A stretch of DNA of 64,000 nucleotides from Symbiodinium natans. Its lineage: Eukaryota > Sar > Dinophyceae > Suessiales > Symbiodiniaceae. How positions within the stretch are numbered: the first letter of the stretch is position 1; every line of letters starts with the position of its first letter. Made by a program: the position numbers and the translations under genes. Positions 27,619 through 38,657 of the stretch are shown in pieces. The notes beneath the pieces are model-generated. The model did not search any database. It saw only the letters and a program-made list of their open reading frames with translations, and was not told where the DNA came from. The DNA lies in assembly GCA_905221605.1 (NCBI GenBank), contig CAJNDS010002674.1, forward strand, positions 62,001 through 126,000, written 5' to 3'.

Positions 27619-27662
27619 TGAAGAATGCTGGCCTGCTGTACCCCTGTCGGGTCAAGCCGAAG

Positions 27663-27803
27663 CCTGCCAGTCTCTCCGACTTGCTTGCTTAGCGGATCTG
27701 CGTCCGCGTCTGCACCAACGAGTCAACAGAAGGGAGCGTATCGCTGGTGCTTCTTTTGTTGCTGTTCACGTACATTCGTAACGGACTAGTGCTTGCAGTG
27801 AAC
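27663..27803 (+). repeat. E4 repeat B1-like copy
   Basis: 141 bp starting CCTGCCAGTCTCTCCGACTT, repeated at 28,242-28,382 with about three mismatches. It lies just downstream of the E4 coding end once E1 is removed, where B1 of that element is expected. Confidence 0.75.
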
Positions 27804-28241
27804 GTGTATGTACTTGTAGTTTTGCTGCCTGTACGCAACGGCATAGCATGTACGCCTGCGAGTCTGCCCGCCTGCAGTCTTGGCTCGCAGGCCGGTACTG
27901 CTGCTTGTCCAAGTCCGTTACTTGCGAAGAAAACTTTTCCGCCGCCTCCCCTCCTCCTTCCGTCTTCCGTGCCGCACACCCGTACTCGCTGTGGCCTGCG
28001 CCCTGGCTGGACAGATTGGGCCAATGTGTCCCCTCTGCCCAGTCTGGGTGTGATGGCTCCACTCCCTGCATTCGCCACACATGCCTCAGCATCATTAGCT
28101 GGCCCGGGATCGCTAAAACGCCATCCCCGCCCTCTCGCTCACAAGAGGTTTCTGTACTCTTTTCTGTCGACCATGTTACACTAGTTCTTGATTGTTCAGC
28201 TGTCCGGAGAATCCGTCCAGCATTCTTGTATGGCCTGCCGA
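27804..28241 (+). other. Presumed E4 A2 and spacer
   Basis: 438 bp between the two B-like copies. By analogy with E1 and E2 it should hold A2 and a spacer. No A1 partner was found upstream of 9,890, so the 5' end of E4 is probably lost. No coding signal is seen. Confidence 0.4.
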
Positions 28242-28382
28242 CCTGCCAGTCTCTCCGACTTGCTTGCTTAGCGGATCTGCATCCGCATCTGCACCAACGA
28301 GTCAAAAGAAGGGAGCGTATCGCTGGTGCTTCTTTTGTTGCTGTTCACGTACATTCGTAACGGACTAGTGCTTGCAGTGAAC
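28242..28382 (+). repeat. E4 repeat B2-like copy
   Basis: 141 bp, partner of 27,663-27,803; probably the right end of E4. Confidence 0.75.
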
Positions 28383-30150
28383 CAGGGTAGGCCGGGTAGG
28401 TAAGACGGCGTGTTGTCATTTTGGGCGAGAGGGGAATATCAAATCAAAAACCTGATACATCGCACCCAAGCCCGACAGATTCGCCCATACATTGCATACA
28501 TGTCGCGTGCCGCGTATGCATCTTCCCGAATCGAAATGTGTACTTGGAATATAGTTGGTGATTAAAACCCATGCGATAACGTTGCCAGAGAAGGAAGAAA
28601 AGTAGATGCTTGGACACAACTGCGACGGCTCCCTGGAAAAAACATTTGTCAACGTCAGCCATGCAATTTTGCCAGTTGCCAAGTACAGCAAAAATATTCT
28701 AGCTCATGTCCCCCATGCCAATGGTGGCCGGCATAATGCACGTTGACGGCCCGCATTCCAGTGCACAGCGTGCCGACTCAACGTTCATGTGGCAACAAGA
28801 TTACATACGGTGCCAATGTTTATGGTTGGCGGGTGGGATCCGCTCGCAAAATCAGCACGCTGATAGTCCCAGCTTGTCACACTTCATGCCACAGCAGCAC
28901 ACGTGTGTTATCCACAGGGATTTCGGAACCACATGTCGTAGTTGTTCAGTGACATGCGCTCAGGAAGCGGGGCTAAGTCCTGTGATGCTTGGGATTGGGC
29001 TGTGTCAGATTGGAATTGGAGCTTGTGGCTGTTGAACTTCAAAGCGCCTTTGCCGCAACCAAAGCGGTGCACCAAGATACCCATCACGTTGAGCACATTT
29101 TTCCGCAGTTCTTGCGTCTTAGCTTCTGTCTCCCCAAGCCGGGTGCAGAGCGTACACAGGGAACAAGTTTCTGTGCATGCACTTTGTAAGAAGGTCATCA
29201 TGTTGCGACCACACATGGGTTCAATTGAGACGAACGCATGTGGTCGCCATTGAGCCAACTGCCACCGGACATTAACACAGCACCAACCCATGTCACGCGA
29301 ACTACGGCCAGGCGAGCGGAAAGAGGTGCGAGGGGGAAATATCGAAATCGTTACAAAAACCTACGCCCGAAGACCCGTATGACAGAATCATAAGTATTTT
29401 AAGGGGCTTAAGGATCTTCAACAACAGGACGCTGCCGGGTCCTCGCCAACCACTTGGCGCTGACGTTGTGGTGCCGGTGCGGCAGGGACGAACGGACTTG
29501 CCAAGGTGTGACAAGACCAGAAGCCCCTGCCTATCCGAACCCTGGCAGCCGAGCATCCCGGCTAGACCGGTCACACAGTCCCAACAGGATTAGGGTTGGC
29601 GACGGCCTGGGGAGAGCCGATCGTGTATATCACCTCAATACATCCGTGAAAAGGCACGGCCAGGTTGCGTAACCACTCTGGCGCCTGCTTCCCTGCAGAT
29701 GCGCGCTGCCGCTTGCTCAAGCTAGCCAGCTCTCCCGGCCAGCACACCGACCTGCAGCGATACACGTCGAAGCCTCCACGATAGGCACAGCGAAGATAAG
29801 CAAAGTGCCTCGCCAAGCGGCACGGCCCCGTATGCCACAAAGTCAAAGCGGAGGCAGTCGGCAGGTCGATGCACGGGAAGCGCTGGCGGCGTCGGGCCCA
29901 CTGCTGGCATCGCGGATGCGGCTCAGCGCAGTAACCAGCGCCGTGCGAACAGCCAAGAGCATGAACAGCGATCTGACGGCGATAACTTGCACATCCTTGC
30001 ACTGTAGGCACAGGGCTCAGAGTCCGTGGTTGGGGATGTCTGCCCTTCCCGCTTGGTGCTGCCTGCTAAGTCCGCTTGCAGTAGGACCTTCTTGCGCCAA
30101 CTCGCCGCGGCCGGGAAAACGAGGCATCTGCTGGCGGTGGCGGCCCAACT
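28383..30150. other. Stretch without a recognised gene
   Basis: Short open frames on both strands show no domain. Composition becomes more GC-rich after 29,400, as in the LINE fragments that follow, so 29,570-30,150 may be eroded LINE sequence. Confidence 0.4.
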
Positions 30151-30230
30151 CGTATGCCATGTCGTTGTCCGAGTTGTGCTGCTTGCGACGTGCTGGCCGG
30201 TGACCGCAGGCGCCTCGATCTTGTAGTGTA

Positions 30231-30290
30231 CGGGGCCACGGCTCGGGGGTCACGGCTCGGGGGCCACGGCTCGGGGGCCACGGCTCGGGG
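30231..30290. repeat. Minisatellite, about four GGGGCCACGGCTC units
   Basis: Four successive copies of a 15-16-bp unit of the type GGGGCCACGGCTCGG, with small variations. Confidence 0.85.
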
Positions 30291-30369
30291 CGGAGCGTTG
30301 TGTTGCGACGCAAGGTTTGTCTCCCCACTAGCACAAGAAGGGCGCCCACCCGCGAGCTACGCGAGTCGT

Positions 30370-30594
30370 AAGCGGGCAACATACCCAGAGCTGTGCCGCC
30401 ACGGCCGCACAAGCTTGCGGCCCGCCACGTGCCAAGCTAGCGTCCACAGATGGACGCTGGCGGCGCAGCGCGCGTACGCCTCGTCACTCCTTGAGCTCCC
30501 GCTTGTAAGCGCGGAGCAGGGCGAGGGCGACGCGCCTCCCTTGAAGGACCTTTTGAGCAGGTCCCCAACAGCCGCCTCCCCGCGGCCTAGGTGA
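30370..30594 (+). pseudogene. LINE ORF2 C-terminal fragment
   Basis: The plus frame reads LCRHGRTSLRPATCQASVHR then WTLAAQRAYASSLLELPL and APPLKDLL. This matches the other C-terminal LINE piece in the window (34,120-34,440: RALRAPPAVRAAASSGWAR, WWGALSVAAHH) and resembles what I recall of dinoflagellate non-LTR retrotransposon ends. The upstream RT is missing, as in a 5'-truncated copy. The assignment rests on family resemblance only. Confidence 0.5.
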
Positions 30595-30599
30595 ACGTA

Positions 30600-32230
30600 G
30601 GAGCCCCCCGACCTGGACAACCTCCTGCGGACGCAAAAAGGAGTGGCAAAAAAAAAAACTCATTGGGGTGGCACGCCTTCCTCGCTTGTCGAGCCCAGCC
30701 CACAGACGCAGCAGATCAAAACGCCCCGGCATGCCCCGGCGGCGCGCAAGCCACGCAAGCGAACGAGGCTGTGGACGAAGCCGACCGCGTCCTCATTCCG
30801 CCGGCTACCCGCTGCCGACCGACACAATGAGTTTGTACAGGCCGTGGCACAGCTCCAGGTATGTTTCCCGCTTATGCACGCTTACGACTCGGAGCGTTGC
30901 ACCGCACCACAGCCCACCCCGCCCCCACAGATGCGGACGCCCCTGCCCTTTCCTCGCTGAGGGTAGCGTAATATATGTGCATTGGGTCAGCCCTGGGACG
31001 CGGCTGCAAGAAGGAACGTTGAACAAAAACACTGTCATATTTTTGTAGACAAGCATGTGTGTGTCCATCGTGTTGAGCTTGAAGTTTTGCGATACAATAT
31101 TAACTCCGCTGAGTTCGGCGAGACGCGTGCCAGAGCTGCATGAGGTTTTGGCCGACTCGTGGCGTGACGAGTGACCAGCAGCAGACCGTCAGTAGCCTGA
31201 CTTCGGTGGACATGAGACCTTCGCAGACATAAAGCAGGCCGCAACTCCAGCCAACCGTTTTGTTTGGATTACATGTATTGCCGTTGACTTTGTGCCAAAC
31301 TTCATGCAGTGGATGCAATGCAAGAACGAATGCTTCGCTCTGTGGTGAGCAGAATATGCAGAATGGCACAAATCGATGACTGGGATGAAACTGCTGCTGT
31401 CCCAGAGTGGTCCCGGCGCGACCTGCGCAATGACCGCCATGCCCACAGGACCGAATTTCGCCGTCGCCAGCGACGAGTTCCGTTCAGCGTGCGCTCAGGC
31501 AGGGGAGCGAGCTGCGGCTTGCGTTTGCCGAGTAGCACCGCCCGCCGGCACTGCACTACGCGACATGACTCGCTATTGAGGGTTCTGGCTCAGCGTGATC
31601 GTGTTTGATGACAGTTACATGTAAACAAGCTTCGCCCCAGAAGCTAGAAAATATTCTCCAGCTTTCGGTGTGAGGGCGCCCCCAGTGCCCTCAAAACGGA
31701 CGAGGAATTGGGCCTCCAGAGGCCTTCTGCGTCGCCACCGCGTCCTCCACGCTTTGGTGCATATGGGCCTGTGGCAAGCAGCGCGCGGCACCGCAAAGCG
31801 ACACGAGCATCAAGCGAGCCGTGTTCGTACCGCTCCTCCATGCCGCGGCAGGCGCGCTGACACAGGCAGCTACACACATGACTCACACATGATTGGCCAT
31901 GCCATCCCCACATTCGTGTACGCTTTGCAGAGATGGCAGGTGTGTTACGGCGAGCGCCCGCGGCGCAGCCTTGTGCCATTCTTCGCTTCCCTCACGCCGA
32001 GACACCCTTCCCACGAAGCGGCATCCGCCCGTCGCTTCTGCGGCTCAAGCGTTGGCAGAGGGTGTGCGGCGCACTCGCACAGGCGTTGAGACGTGTACGA
32101 GCCCCAGACGCTGCAGACGGGGGCGCCGCGCCCGATGCGCACGGGACGGTCCCAGCCCCGCGCCAAGGCCGGCTGACGTTAACCCGGCGAGTGACGACAA
32201 CAACGATCACTCAATGCCAGTTTGGCGGGA
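30600..32230. other. Stretch without a recognised gene
   Basis: No domain on either strand. Parts of 31,930-32,230 (plus) may be the eroded front of the LINE RT that becomes recognisable at 32,240. Confidence 0.35.
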
Positions 32231-32239
32231 TCGACCAGC

Positions 32240-32830
32240 TGTGGCCGATGTTGAAGCGTCCTGGACGACGCGCCACCCAGCTATGGCGGACGAGTGCGAT
32301 GGCACTAAGCCGCCTCTGCACATTCAGGGCCTTGCGTGACGCTTTGGCTGCACATGCCAACATCGATGTGCACTTGGGTAACACGAGGGTTTGGAATGCA
32401 GGGGGTCGAGACTGCAGACGCGGTGCCCGCTGATCCGGACCGCCCGCCCTCATGGGTGGGCGATTGGACTCTCCCGGCCGAACAGCAAGGCATGGTGGTG
32501 CTGGGCACGCCGCTCGGGAGCTACGCGTTTGTAGAGGCCAACTTACAATCCAAATTGCCCCACAAAACGTTTTGTCCAAACTCCCCTCCGTCCCGGGTCT
32601 GCAGGTTGCGGTTGTTGCTCCTCATGTGCGCGGCTCCCCGCTGCCATTACTTACTCCGCGCGCTCCCGCAGCTTCCACTGCAGCTTTCGCCCGTCAGCAC
32701 GAGGAGGACCTCGCATGCCTGCAGGAGTTGCTGGCCAATGACGGGCCGCCGATGTGGGAGGCCAATGCCACGGTGGGGCGATCAGGTCTCGACTCGACTC
32801 GATTCGTGCTGGCAGCATGTGTGTGTCGGC
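32240..32830 (+). pseudogene. LINE-type reverse transcriptase fragment
   Basis: Frameshifted pieces on the plus strand run in the order of a non-LTR RT: LRDALAAHANIDVHLGNTRV (32,325-32,385), WVGDWTLPAEQQGMVVLGTP then LGSYAFVEANL (about 32,455-32,545), LLLMCAAPRCHYLLRALP (about 32,610-32,670), and AFARQHEEDLACLQELL (about 32,690-32,735). The GNTRVWN block sits just after the catalytic site, which is not itself visible. At least two frameshifts are needed, so it is a dead copy. Confidence 0.65.
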
Positions 32831-33589
32831 GGACGTGTCTCTCGCAAGCGTCGAATTGCATAAACATGGAGGGAGGTGCATTTTTGTATTTATTTTCTCG
32901 GCTGTTTTCCCGCAAGCGATTCGCTATGTACAAGGCCACTCCTCGTCGAGTGCCCCGCTGCGCCGCCGCTGCCTCATGGGCGGGCTGGAAGACGGCTGTT
33001 AGTCACCGGGAAGGCATGGGGGCAGGCGATGTACTTGCCAAGAACGCAAACAGGTCTTCGCCTGGTTCAAAGGAGGAGTGTGCAGCCCACAACGCCTGCT
33101 GGATGCCCACAGCGAATAAACCGGGCATGAGTCCCTTTCGCCGCCTTCCGACTGCAGTACGGAGTGAGCAGCGCCCGATGCATCATAAAATGAATACGCG
33201 CTGTCGCCAGCGTAGAAAAGGCGGACCAGGGTGCCCCGCTTGGCTTGAGCAGCGCCACCATGCGCCCCAAGCGTAGGCCGGCAGCGACTGCGCCAGACGG
33301 TGCGCGGCAGTGACGAGAAGATACGAGAAGGTCGCAACAGTTTTCATCGTCAAGTAAGACCCGCACTTTGCAAATTAGCACGCAGCTTTGCGGAATCGAC
33401 GGCCAAGGGGGGGGGGTCCAACATAATTGGCTCCGATGCCCAATCCCCGTACTCCGCCGGCAGATGTGCTCGGCCTCCCTTTTCAGCTCCGCAAGGGTCA
33501 TCGATGTCAGCCGTTTGGGTAGTGCCGCTGTGGTGTCCTGGCATGGGAGGGGCGTGGGAAAGCGGAGCGGGCGGGTTCAGCTCATTGGG

Positions 33590-33946
33590 CTAGCTGGCGG
33601 CCGACAGTTCCCACAGATGTGCCAGGGCCGCTGCGCACTGCCTGTGCAGCTTCCGCCAACAAGTCACCCCCTGCCGTGCAAGTTGCGCCGGCGGCAGGGT
33701 GGTCTGGCCCCGCGACCGATGCAATAACAACACTCGACCGCTTCTGGGCAGTACAGGCAGTGCATCCGCCCATGCTGCCCAGTAGGTTGCAGGAGAGATG
33801 CGTTCCGCACGCAAGAGGCCCCGACCCCCAAGGAAGGCAGGCAAGAAGGCAATGTTCCGGGCTTGAAAAATATCATGCGCAGGTCTGGCGACGATCGGCC
33901 ACCACTTCAGCATCAACACAACCACAGGGGCAATCTGCTCCTCCAA
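33590..33946 (-). pseudogene. LINE fragment on the opposite strand
   Basis: The minus frame reads AFLPAFLGGRGLLRAERISP and YWAAWADALPVL, which resembles the segment that normally follows the 32,240-32,830 blocks in this LINE type. It thus sits where the plus-strand copy should continue, but in reverse orientation. A second minus piece (about 33,230-33,300, RLGRMVALLKPSG) resembles RT fingers. Confidence 0.5.
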
Positions 33947-34119
33947 CGGGGGCAGCGGGGGCAGCGAGTGCAGCAGGCAATTGCACCGGCCGGCAGCAGC
34001 GGCTGCGACCGATCGTTCAACACACTACGCAACAACATGCGCCCGCCGGCAGCCCGGCAAGCCTTGATGTACCAGAAGGCTTGTCAAAGGATAGCGCCCC
34101 AAATTGGATTCTCAAGAAA

Positions 34120-34440
34120 GCGCTAAAATAGGCTCCGAGATAGGAGGACGCTGGAGCACTGCTGCGCAGCACTTTGTTCGCGACCTCGTCCGGCTCCGCG
34201 CTCTACGTGCGCCGCCTGCCGTGCGCGCTGCGGCGTCCTCCGGCTGGGCAAGATGCTGGTGGGGAGCCCTTTCCGTTGCGGCTCACCATGGCGAGCACAG
34301 CCTTGGGCCGAGCGTGGCCGGCTGCGCCACTGCCTGGGCCGAGCGGCGGCCCTGCACTGGACCGCGTGCTCGAATGAAGGGCCTACACCCGGTCCTAACT
34401 AATGTATTGCGTGGGGGCCCGTACGTCCACTGAATACACC
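34120..34440 (+). pseudogene. LINE ORF2 C-terminal fragment
   Basis: The plus strand gives WSTAAQHFVRDLVRLRALRA and then WWGALSVAAHH, with the end continuing in the next frame as ALASTALGRAWPAAPLPGP-like sequence (GRAWPAAPLPGPSGGPALD). It is the same family as 30,370-30,594 and probably the 3' end of the copy that starts at 32,240. Confidence 0.5.
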
Positions 34441-34457
34441 CTCGTTTCGGAAATGTA

Positions 34458-34641
34458 TTTCAACCCCAGGGTCATAGGAGGGGGATATTCATGCTAACTT
34501 GTCCGGGTCGCAGTTGGAACATTGAGAGAGGCAATCGAGATACCTTTTCTTTCAACCCCAGGGTCATAGGAGGGAGATTTTCATGCTAACTTGTCCGGGT
34601 CGCAGTTGGAACATTGCGAGACGCAATCGAGATACCTTTTT
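34458..34641. repeat. Tandem duplication of a 92-bp unit
   Basis: Unit 1 is 34,458-34,549 and unit 2 is 34,550-34,641, both starting TTTCAACCCCAGGGTCATAG; they differ at only a few positions. A TA-rich microsatellite follows at 34,684-34,725. Confidence 0.9.
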
Positions 34642-34683
34642 TTTGTATGCTTATAAAATCAGTAACACAATATCCCCGAAGAA

Positions 34684-34725
34684 ACATACATACATATATA
34701 CACATATACATATATATACATGTGT
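34684..34725. repeat. TA/CATA microsatellite
   Basis: A run of CATACATA and TATATACA words. Confidence 0.9.
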
Positions 34726-36195
34726 TAAGTGCTGGTGTTTGTTGATTGGGAAATTCGGTGGAGTGCGGGCGGCTGCACGGAATGTATTTCTAGGAGGGGC
34801 GGGGGGTGAAATGCATTTTCCGGCACATGTAGGGTCCCTGAAAGCCCATAAAGCCCACCAGGGTAGAGGTGTGCGAAGTGTGGACATGTCTTGCTACCAA
34901 AACCCCACACACCCGAAGAAAACAAGGCAAATACAAGATAGGATGGGGAGATGCGGCAGCTGGCCGACGCATACAACCACTCATACAGCGAGTGATCGAA
35001 GGGAGGCCGTGAGCAGAGAAAACAGATACCGAGGTGCACCTCAAGTGTCTCCTGAAGTATCTTAAACTTGGAAAATTTGTTTGGTTCGTAAGCCTGCACA
35101 ACTCCGAAATCTGACCGATTGTAACCTACATTTATCCTATATTCAGGAAACCTAGGAACGTCGTTCCGACCCTCGCAATGCATTTCTCATCCCTACTCAT
35201 TCCCACAGAGAATAATGTATTAATTGGGGGGGGGGGGCGAAAAATCACTTAGAACCATCCCTGAAGGGCCTAGCCCCTGCGGCCCTAAACCGGGACCGCC
35301 CGTTGTGGTAGTAGTTCGACCAACGTAGCTCGGGCACCGTGTTGCAGTCGGGAAAGGCCGAGGGGAAAAAAAATGAAAGCCTGTCCACTACCATCGAACA
35401 CTTGGCCGTTGTTTTTTTTGGTTGGGTCACTGTTGGGTCACTTGGCTCCGCAGGGTGGCTCCAGAAACGCGCAAAAAAAGGACAAATGCTGAAACGTCGC
35501 ATTGAGTTCATGGCCAACGGGCTTCCGTTTGCAACTGACGGCGGCTTTCCCCCCTTCCCATCACACGCGCAATTGCACAGCGCTGCCTCCAGCTTCCAGG
35601 GCCCCCTCCTTTGCATACACGTGCTCTGCTGGTCCCGCACTTGTCATTTGCCGCTGCGAGCCTTTGGGTTCCACGTCGCTATCCCCCCTGCGGTCACGGC
35701 AACGTAGGTCGACATCCCGTGACATTTTACTTCTGAGCAAATGTCCTTGCTGATTGCCCGGCCCCTCCTCTCGCAAGCCGCAATCCCAGTGAGCTCTTCG
35801 CACCCTGTGCCGCCTGTGTAGCTGAGACCATGCTGGATGTTGCAAGAGGGGGCGCAGACAAAAAACAAATATCCAACCAGTAGGATGGATGCACATGCGT
35901 GTGAGAAACTTTTGATACACATGCTTTGCTCGAAGGAAAGCGGAAGTTTAGGATACGGATCGGGGTATGTGTTGATTGGGTCCCGTTTTGGCCCTGGGAA
36001 CACGAGTGCGGGACTGAGCATTCTGTGAGATTCTGCTGTAATCCATTTTTCAAACCGTTTTATTGGAACCCGCAGAGTTGTCGGGTGCAAAGCGTAGGGA
36101 TGAGGGATTTAGACCATCTATTGAAGCTCTTGGAAAATCTGGCGAAAGTTGCTTACGACTAGCCCGGGGCTCCGGGGGCGTGCCCGAAAATCCGG
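34726..36195. other. Stretch without a recognised gene
   Basis: Open frames of up to 160 codons occur on both strands but look like chance. A G-homopolymer lies at 35,226-35,237. Confidence 0.4.
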
Positions 36196-36204
36196 AAAAA
36201 TCTA

Positions 36205-36450
36205 TTTTTTTCTAGCTTTTTCTAGGTTTTTTCTAGGTTTTTTCTAGGTTTTTCTAGCTTTTGCTAGCTTGTGCCAGCTTGCGCTAGCCTTCCCTAGCCC
36301 TCTTTTGGGTTCCTTTTTCCATGATGGACAAAATCTAGATTTCCGAAAGCGTTCCAAAGAAAAGCAGTGGAAATCTGAGAAAGCTAGGTTAAATTAGGAA
36401 AAGCTAAAAAGAGCTAAGCAAAGCCATGACAAGCTGGGGTAAGCTACAAA
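36205..36450. repeat. CTAG-rich arms with inverted similarity
   Basis: 36,205-36,300 consists of TTTTTCTAGG and TTGCTAGC words. 36,380-36,450 consists of AAGCTAGG and AAAAGCTAA words, the reverse complement type. The two arms flank about 80 bp and could pair imperfectly. Confidence 0.7.
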
Positions 36451-36899
36451 TTTGCTTGGGTGAAGTATGCCTGTTTTGTTGGTGCTGCAAAGCTAGTCAA
36501 AAATCTCAGTCATCGGTCGGACGGGGTGTGGGGTTTGGGTATGAGGCTTGTGTGGCCTAGTTATTCTTTTCTATGCAAAAAGGAATATTGTTTCCTAAGA
36601 GTCAGAAGTCAACTTGGTTTTCTTCCCTGGCTCGCTAAATCCTTCCTGCCCTCGGGCACAGATCCGCTACGAAAGGAGGCGATCAACAGATTACCCGATA
36701 CGTTTCAATCAGGAAGGTGTGCAGAGCACGCCGCCACAGCGAAGATTGGGGGTACTGGCGTAAGGATCCATGTGGTTGATAATGTACTTGCCAGCACGTT
36801 TCATGTGTGCAGCGCTACTAGCAGGCATGCCGCAGTGAAAAAGGCCATATGTACAGCTGCCCATTTTTAACCAAGCAGGAAGTGGGAGTTGTAGCGAGG

Positions 36900-37508
36900 A
36901 TGGTGCGCAAGGAATCCCGGGCAGTAAAGGAGAAACTGTCATCAGGATCCATGCGCTTGGAAGCCTTCAAGCAAACAAGGCTTTGCAAGTTTCATATCGC
37001 CGGAAATTGTGTTCGTGGAACATCTTGCAACTTCGCCCACACCATTGACCAGATTCGCGATCAGCCGGATTTTTCGAAGACACGTTTGTGCGCAGATTAC
37101 CTGCAGGCGCAGTGGTGCAGGGATGGGCAATATTGCAAGTTCGCGCATGGAGAGAATGAGCTGCGCCCGCACCCGTCGGTCAAGAACAAGGAGCAGACAA
37201 AAACCAAGTCGGAGGAGAAGCCTGTGACATGGTACGCGGATGTTATGGAAGAGGGATGTGAGGGATGGTACTTCCTGCCCGACGGCATGGACGCGGTGAT
37301 GTATCCTTGGTATCCTGGCTACACCTTCACCGAGTACCCTCTCGTGCAAGATGAGTACGGGTGGGATACGACAAGTCAACAAAGCACCGACTGGACTGAA
37401 TGGAACACGACATCAAGCAACCACAGCACCGTTTGCATGGAGAGTCCAATTCAAAGCTACTTTGCGCGGATTATATGGCACAGCACAAGCAGAACTAGAT
37501 TGAAGTAA
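36900..37508 (+). CDS. Tandem CCCH zinc-finger protein
   Basis: 202 codons from the ATG at 36,900; an in-frame ATG at 36,849 would add 17 residues, but I prefer the later start because the fingers and basic helix follow it at once. Two CCCH fingers are clear: LCKFHIAGNCVRGTSCNFAH (C-x7-C-x5-C-x3-H) and LCADYLQAQWCRDGQYCKFAH (C-x8-C-x5-C-x3-H), each preceded by the (K)TRL lead-in seen in TTP-type RNA-binding proteins. A tyrosine/tryptophan-rich tail follows (WYFLPDGMD, MYPWYPGY). Such proteins bind mRNA and control stability or translation. The gene has no introns, unlike its neighbours, so it may be a retrocopy. Confidence 0.75.
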   Translation: MVRKESRAVKEKLSSGSMRLEAFKQTRLCKFHIAGNCVRGTSCNFAHTIDQIRDQPDFSKTRLCADYLQAQWCRDGQYCKFAHGENELRPHPSVKNKEQTKTKSEEKPVTWYADVMEEGCEGWYFLPDGMDAVMYPWYPGYTFTEYPLVQDEYGWDTTSQQSTDWTEWNTTSSNHSTVCMESPIQSYFARIIWHSTSRTRLK

Positions 37509-38657
37509 TCAGCTTTGACATGTTCATTCGGTGGCGGAGTCCTGTGTCAACGCTGTCACGTTCAGGGTTTGGCCAATAATCGAGCAAGGTCACGTGATGG
37601 CTGCGCCTGCCCTTCCTGATGAACCTCTCCTGCTCGATTCGATCGGTGCGACGAACCAATTTTCAGATGAGTTGCGAGCTTGCAAGATGATGGCGCCTTT
37701 ACCTTGTCAACTGATGTAGTGGGCGAGATTGCTTAGATGGGCAAAAACAGATGAAACAGTGTAGGCAGAAGTAACCTCAGAATCACAACGGGTTTGCTTC
37801 TGAACATCCAACTAGGATGGCAAAAGGCTCGCATGTGACGGGTATGCTTGTCAGATCTTGTCAGTACATGGTCGTTCATGTGCATTATGCAGCGTGAGGT
37901 TGAAAGTCAAAAACACCTTCCTGCACATTGACATCGACGAAGACTTTGACCCGGAGGCGGTTAAGACGGAACTCAGACTTTAATGAATCATTCTCATTCT
38001 GGTGCAGGAAACGCCACCTGCTTCCCTTGCTTCGCTTCGTCGCTCCCCAAGCGCGCCTGGTCGCCTCATGGCGCTATTCCTGGGTGCCTTGGCTCCTTTT
38101 GGCACAAGCTGGCAGGAGTAAGTTTGCGTAAAGATCGCTTAGTCCTTTGCTTAGGAGACGAAGATGAAGACTAAGCGATAGCTGGAGACACCAGTTCTGG
38201 CGGGCAGCTTCCCACCATTTATGTCGAGGGCCACCGGCCATTGGCCGTTGATACCCCGCACGGTCCTCACAACTTGGATGACAGATTTTGTATGCAATGT
38301 TTTTTTTTGTCAGCACTTGTACATACTGATGATTGAATGCATCATACAGACCTGCTGTGCTCGACCATTTCGATGTTGTGCACAAGTCACCTGCTCAGCT
38401 GCTGCCTGGCACCGTTCCATGAAGTGGCAGCTACAGATGAGCGCAGTGGGGTTGCATGACCTGAGTTACCCTGAGTTCCAATCGCGCTGTCCCGTTTGAA
38501 ATGCAAGGCCCATGCATGCCGTTCCGGCTTGTGAATGCAAAATTAATCATGACAATCTCATCATGATGCGAATGGTGCTTGGGCTAGATATCTTGGCATG
38601 TTTCTGTTCAGATTTGGCTCGAGACCTGCACGTGTCAAGTCATGAAAGCTGTGGTTC
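37509..38657. other. Intergenic stretch
   Basis: Only short open frames without domains. It probably contains the 3' region of the CCCH gene and the 5' region of the kinase gene. Confidence 0.4.

Noticed and set aside
27766-28360. Frames of 170-180 codons between the E4-like repeats
   Set aside because: Overlapping frames on both strands in repeat sequence, without any domain.
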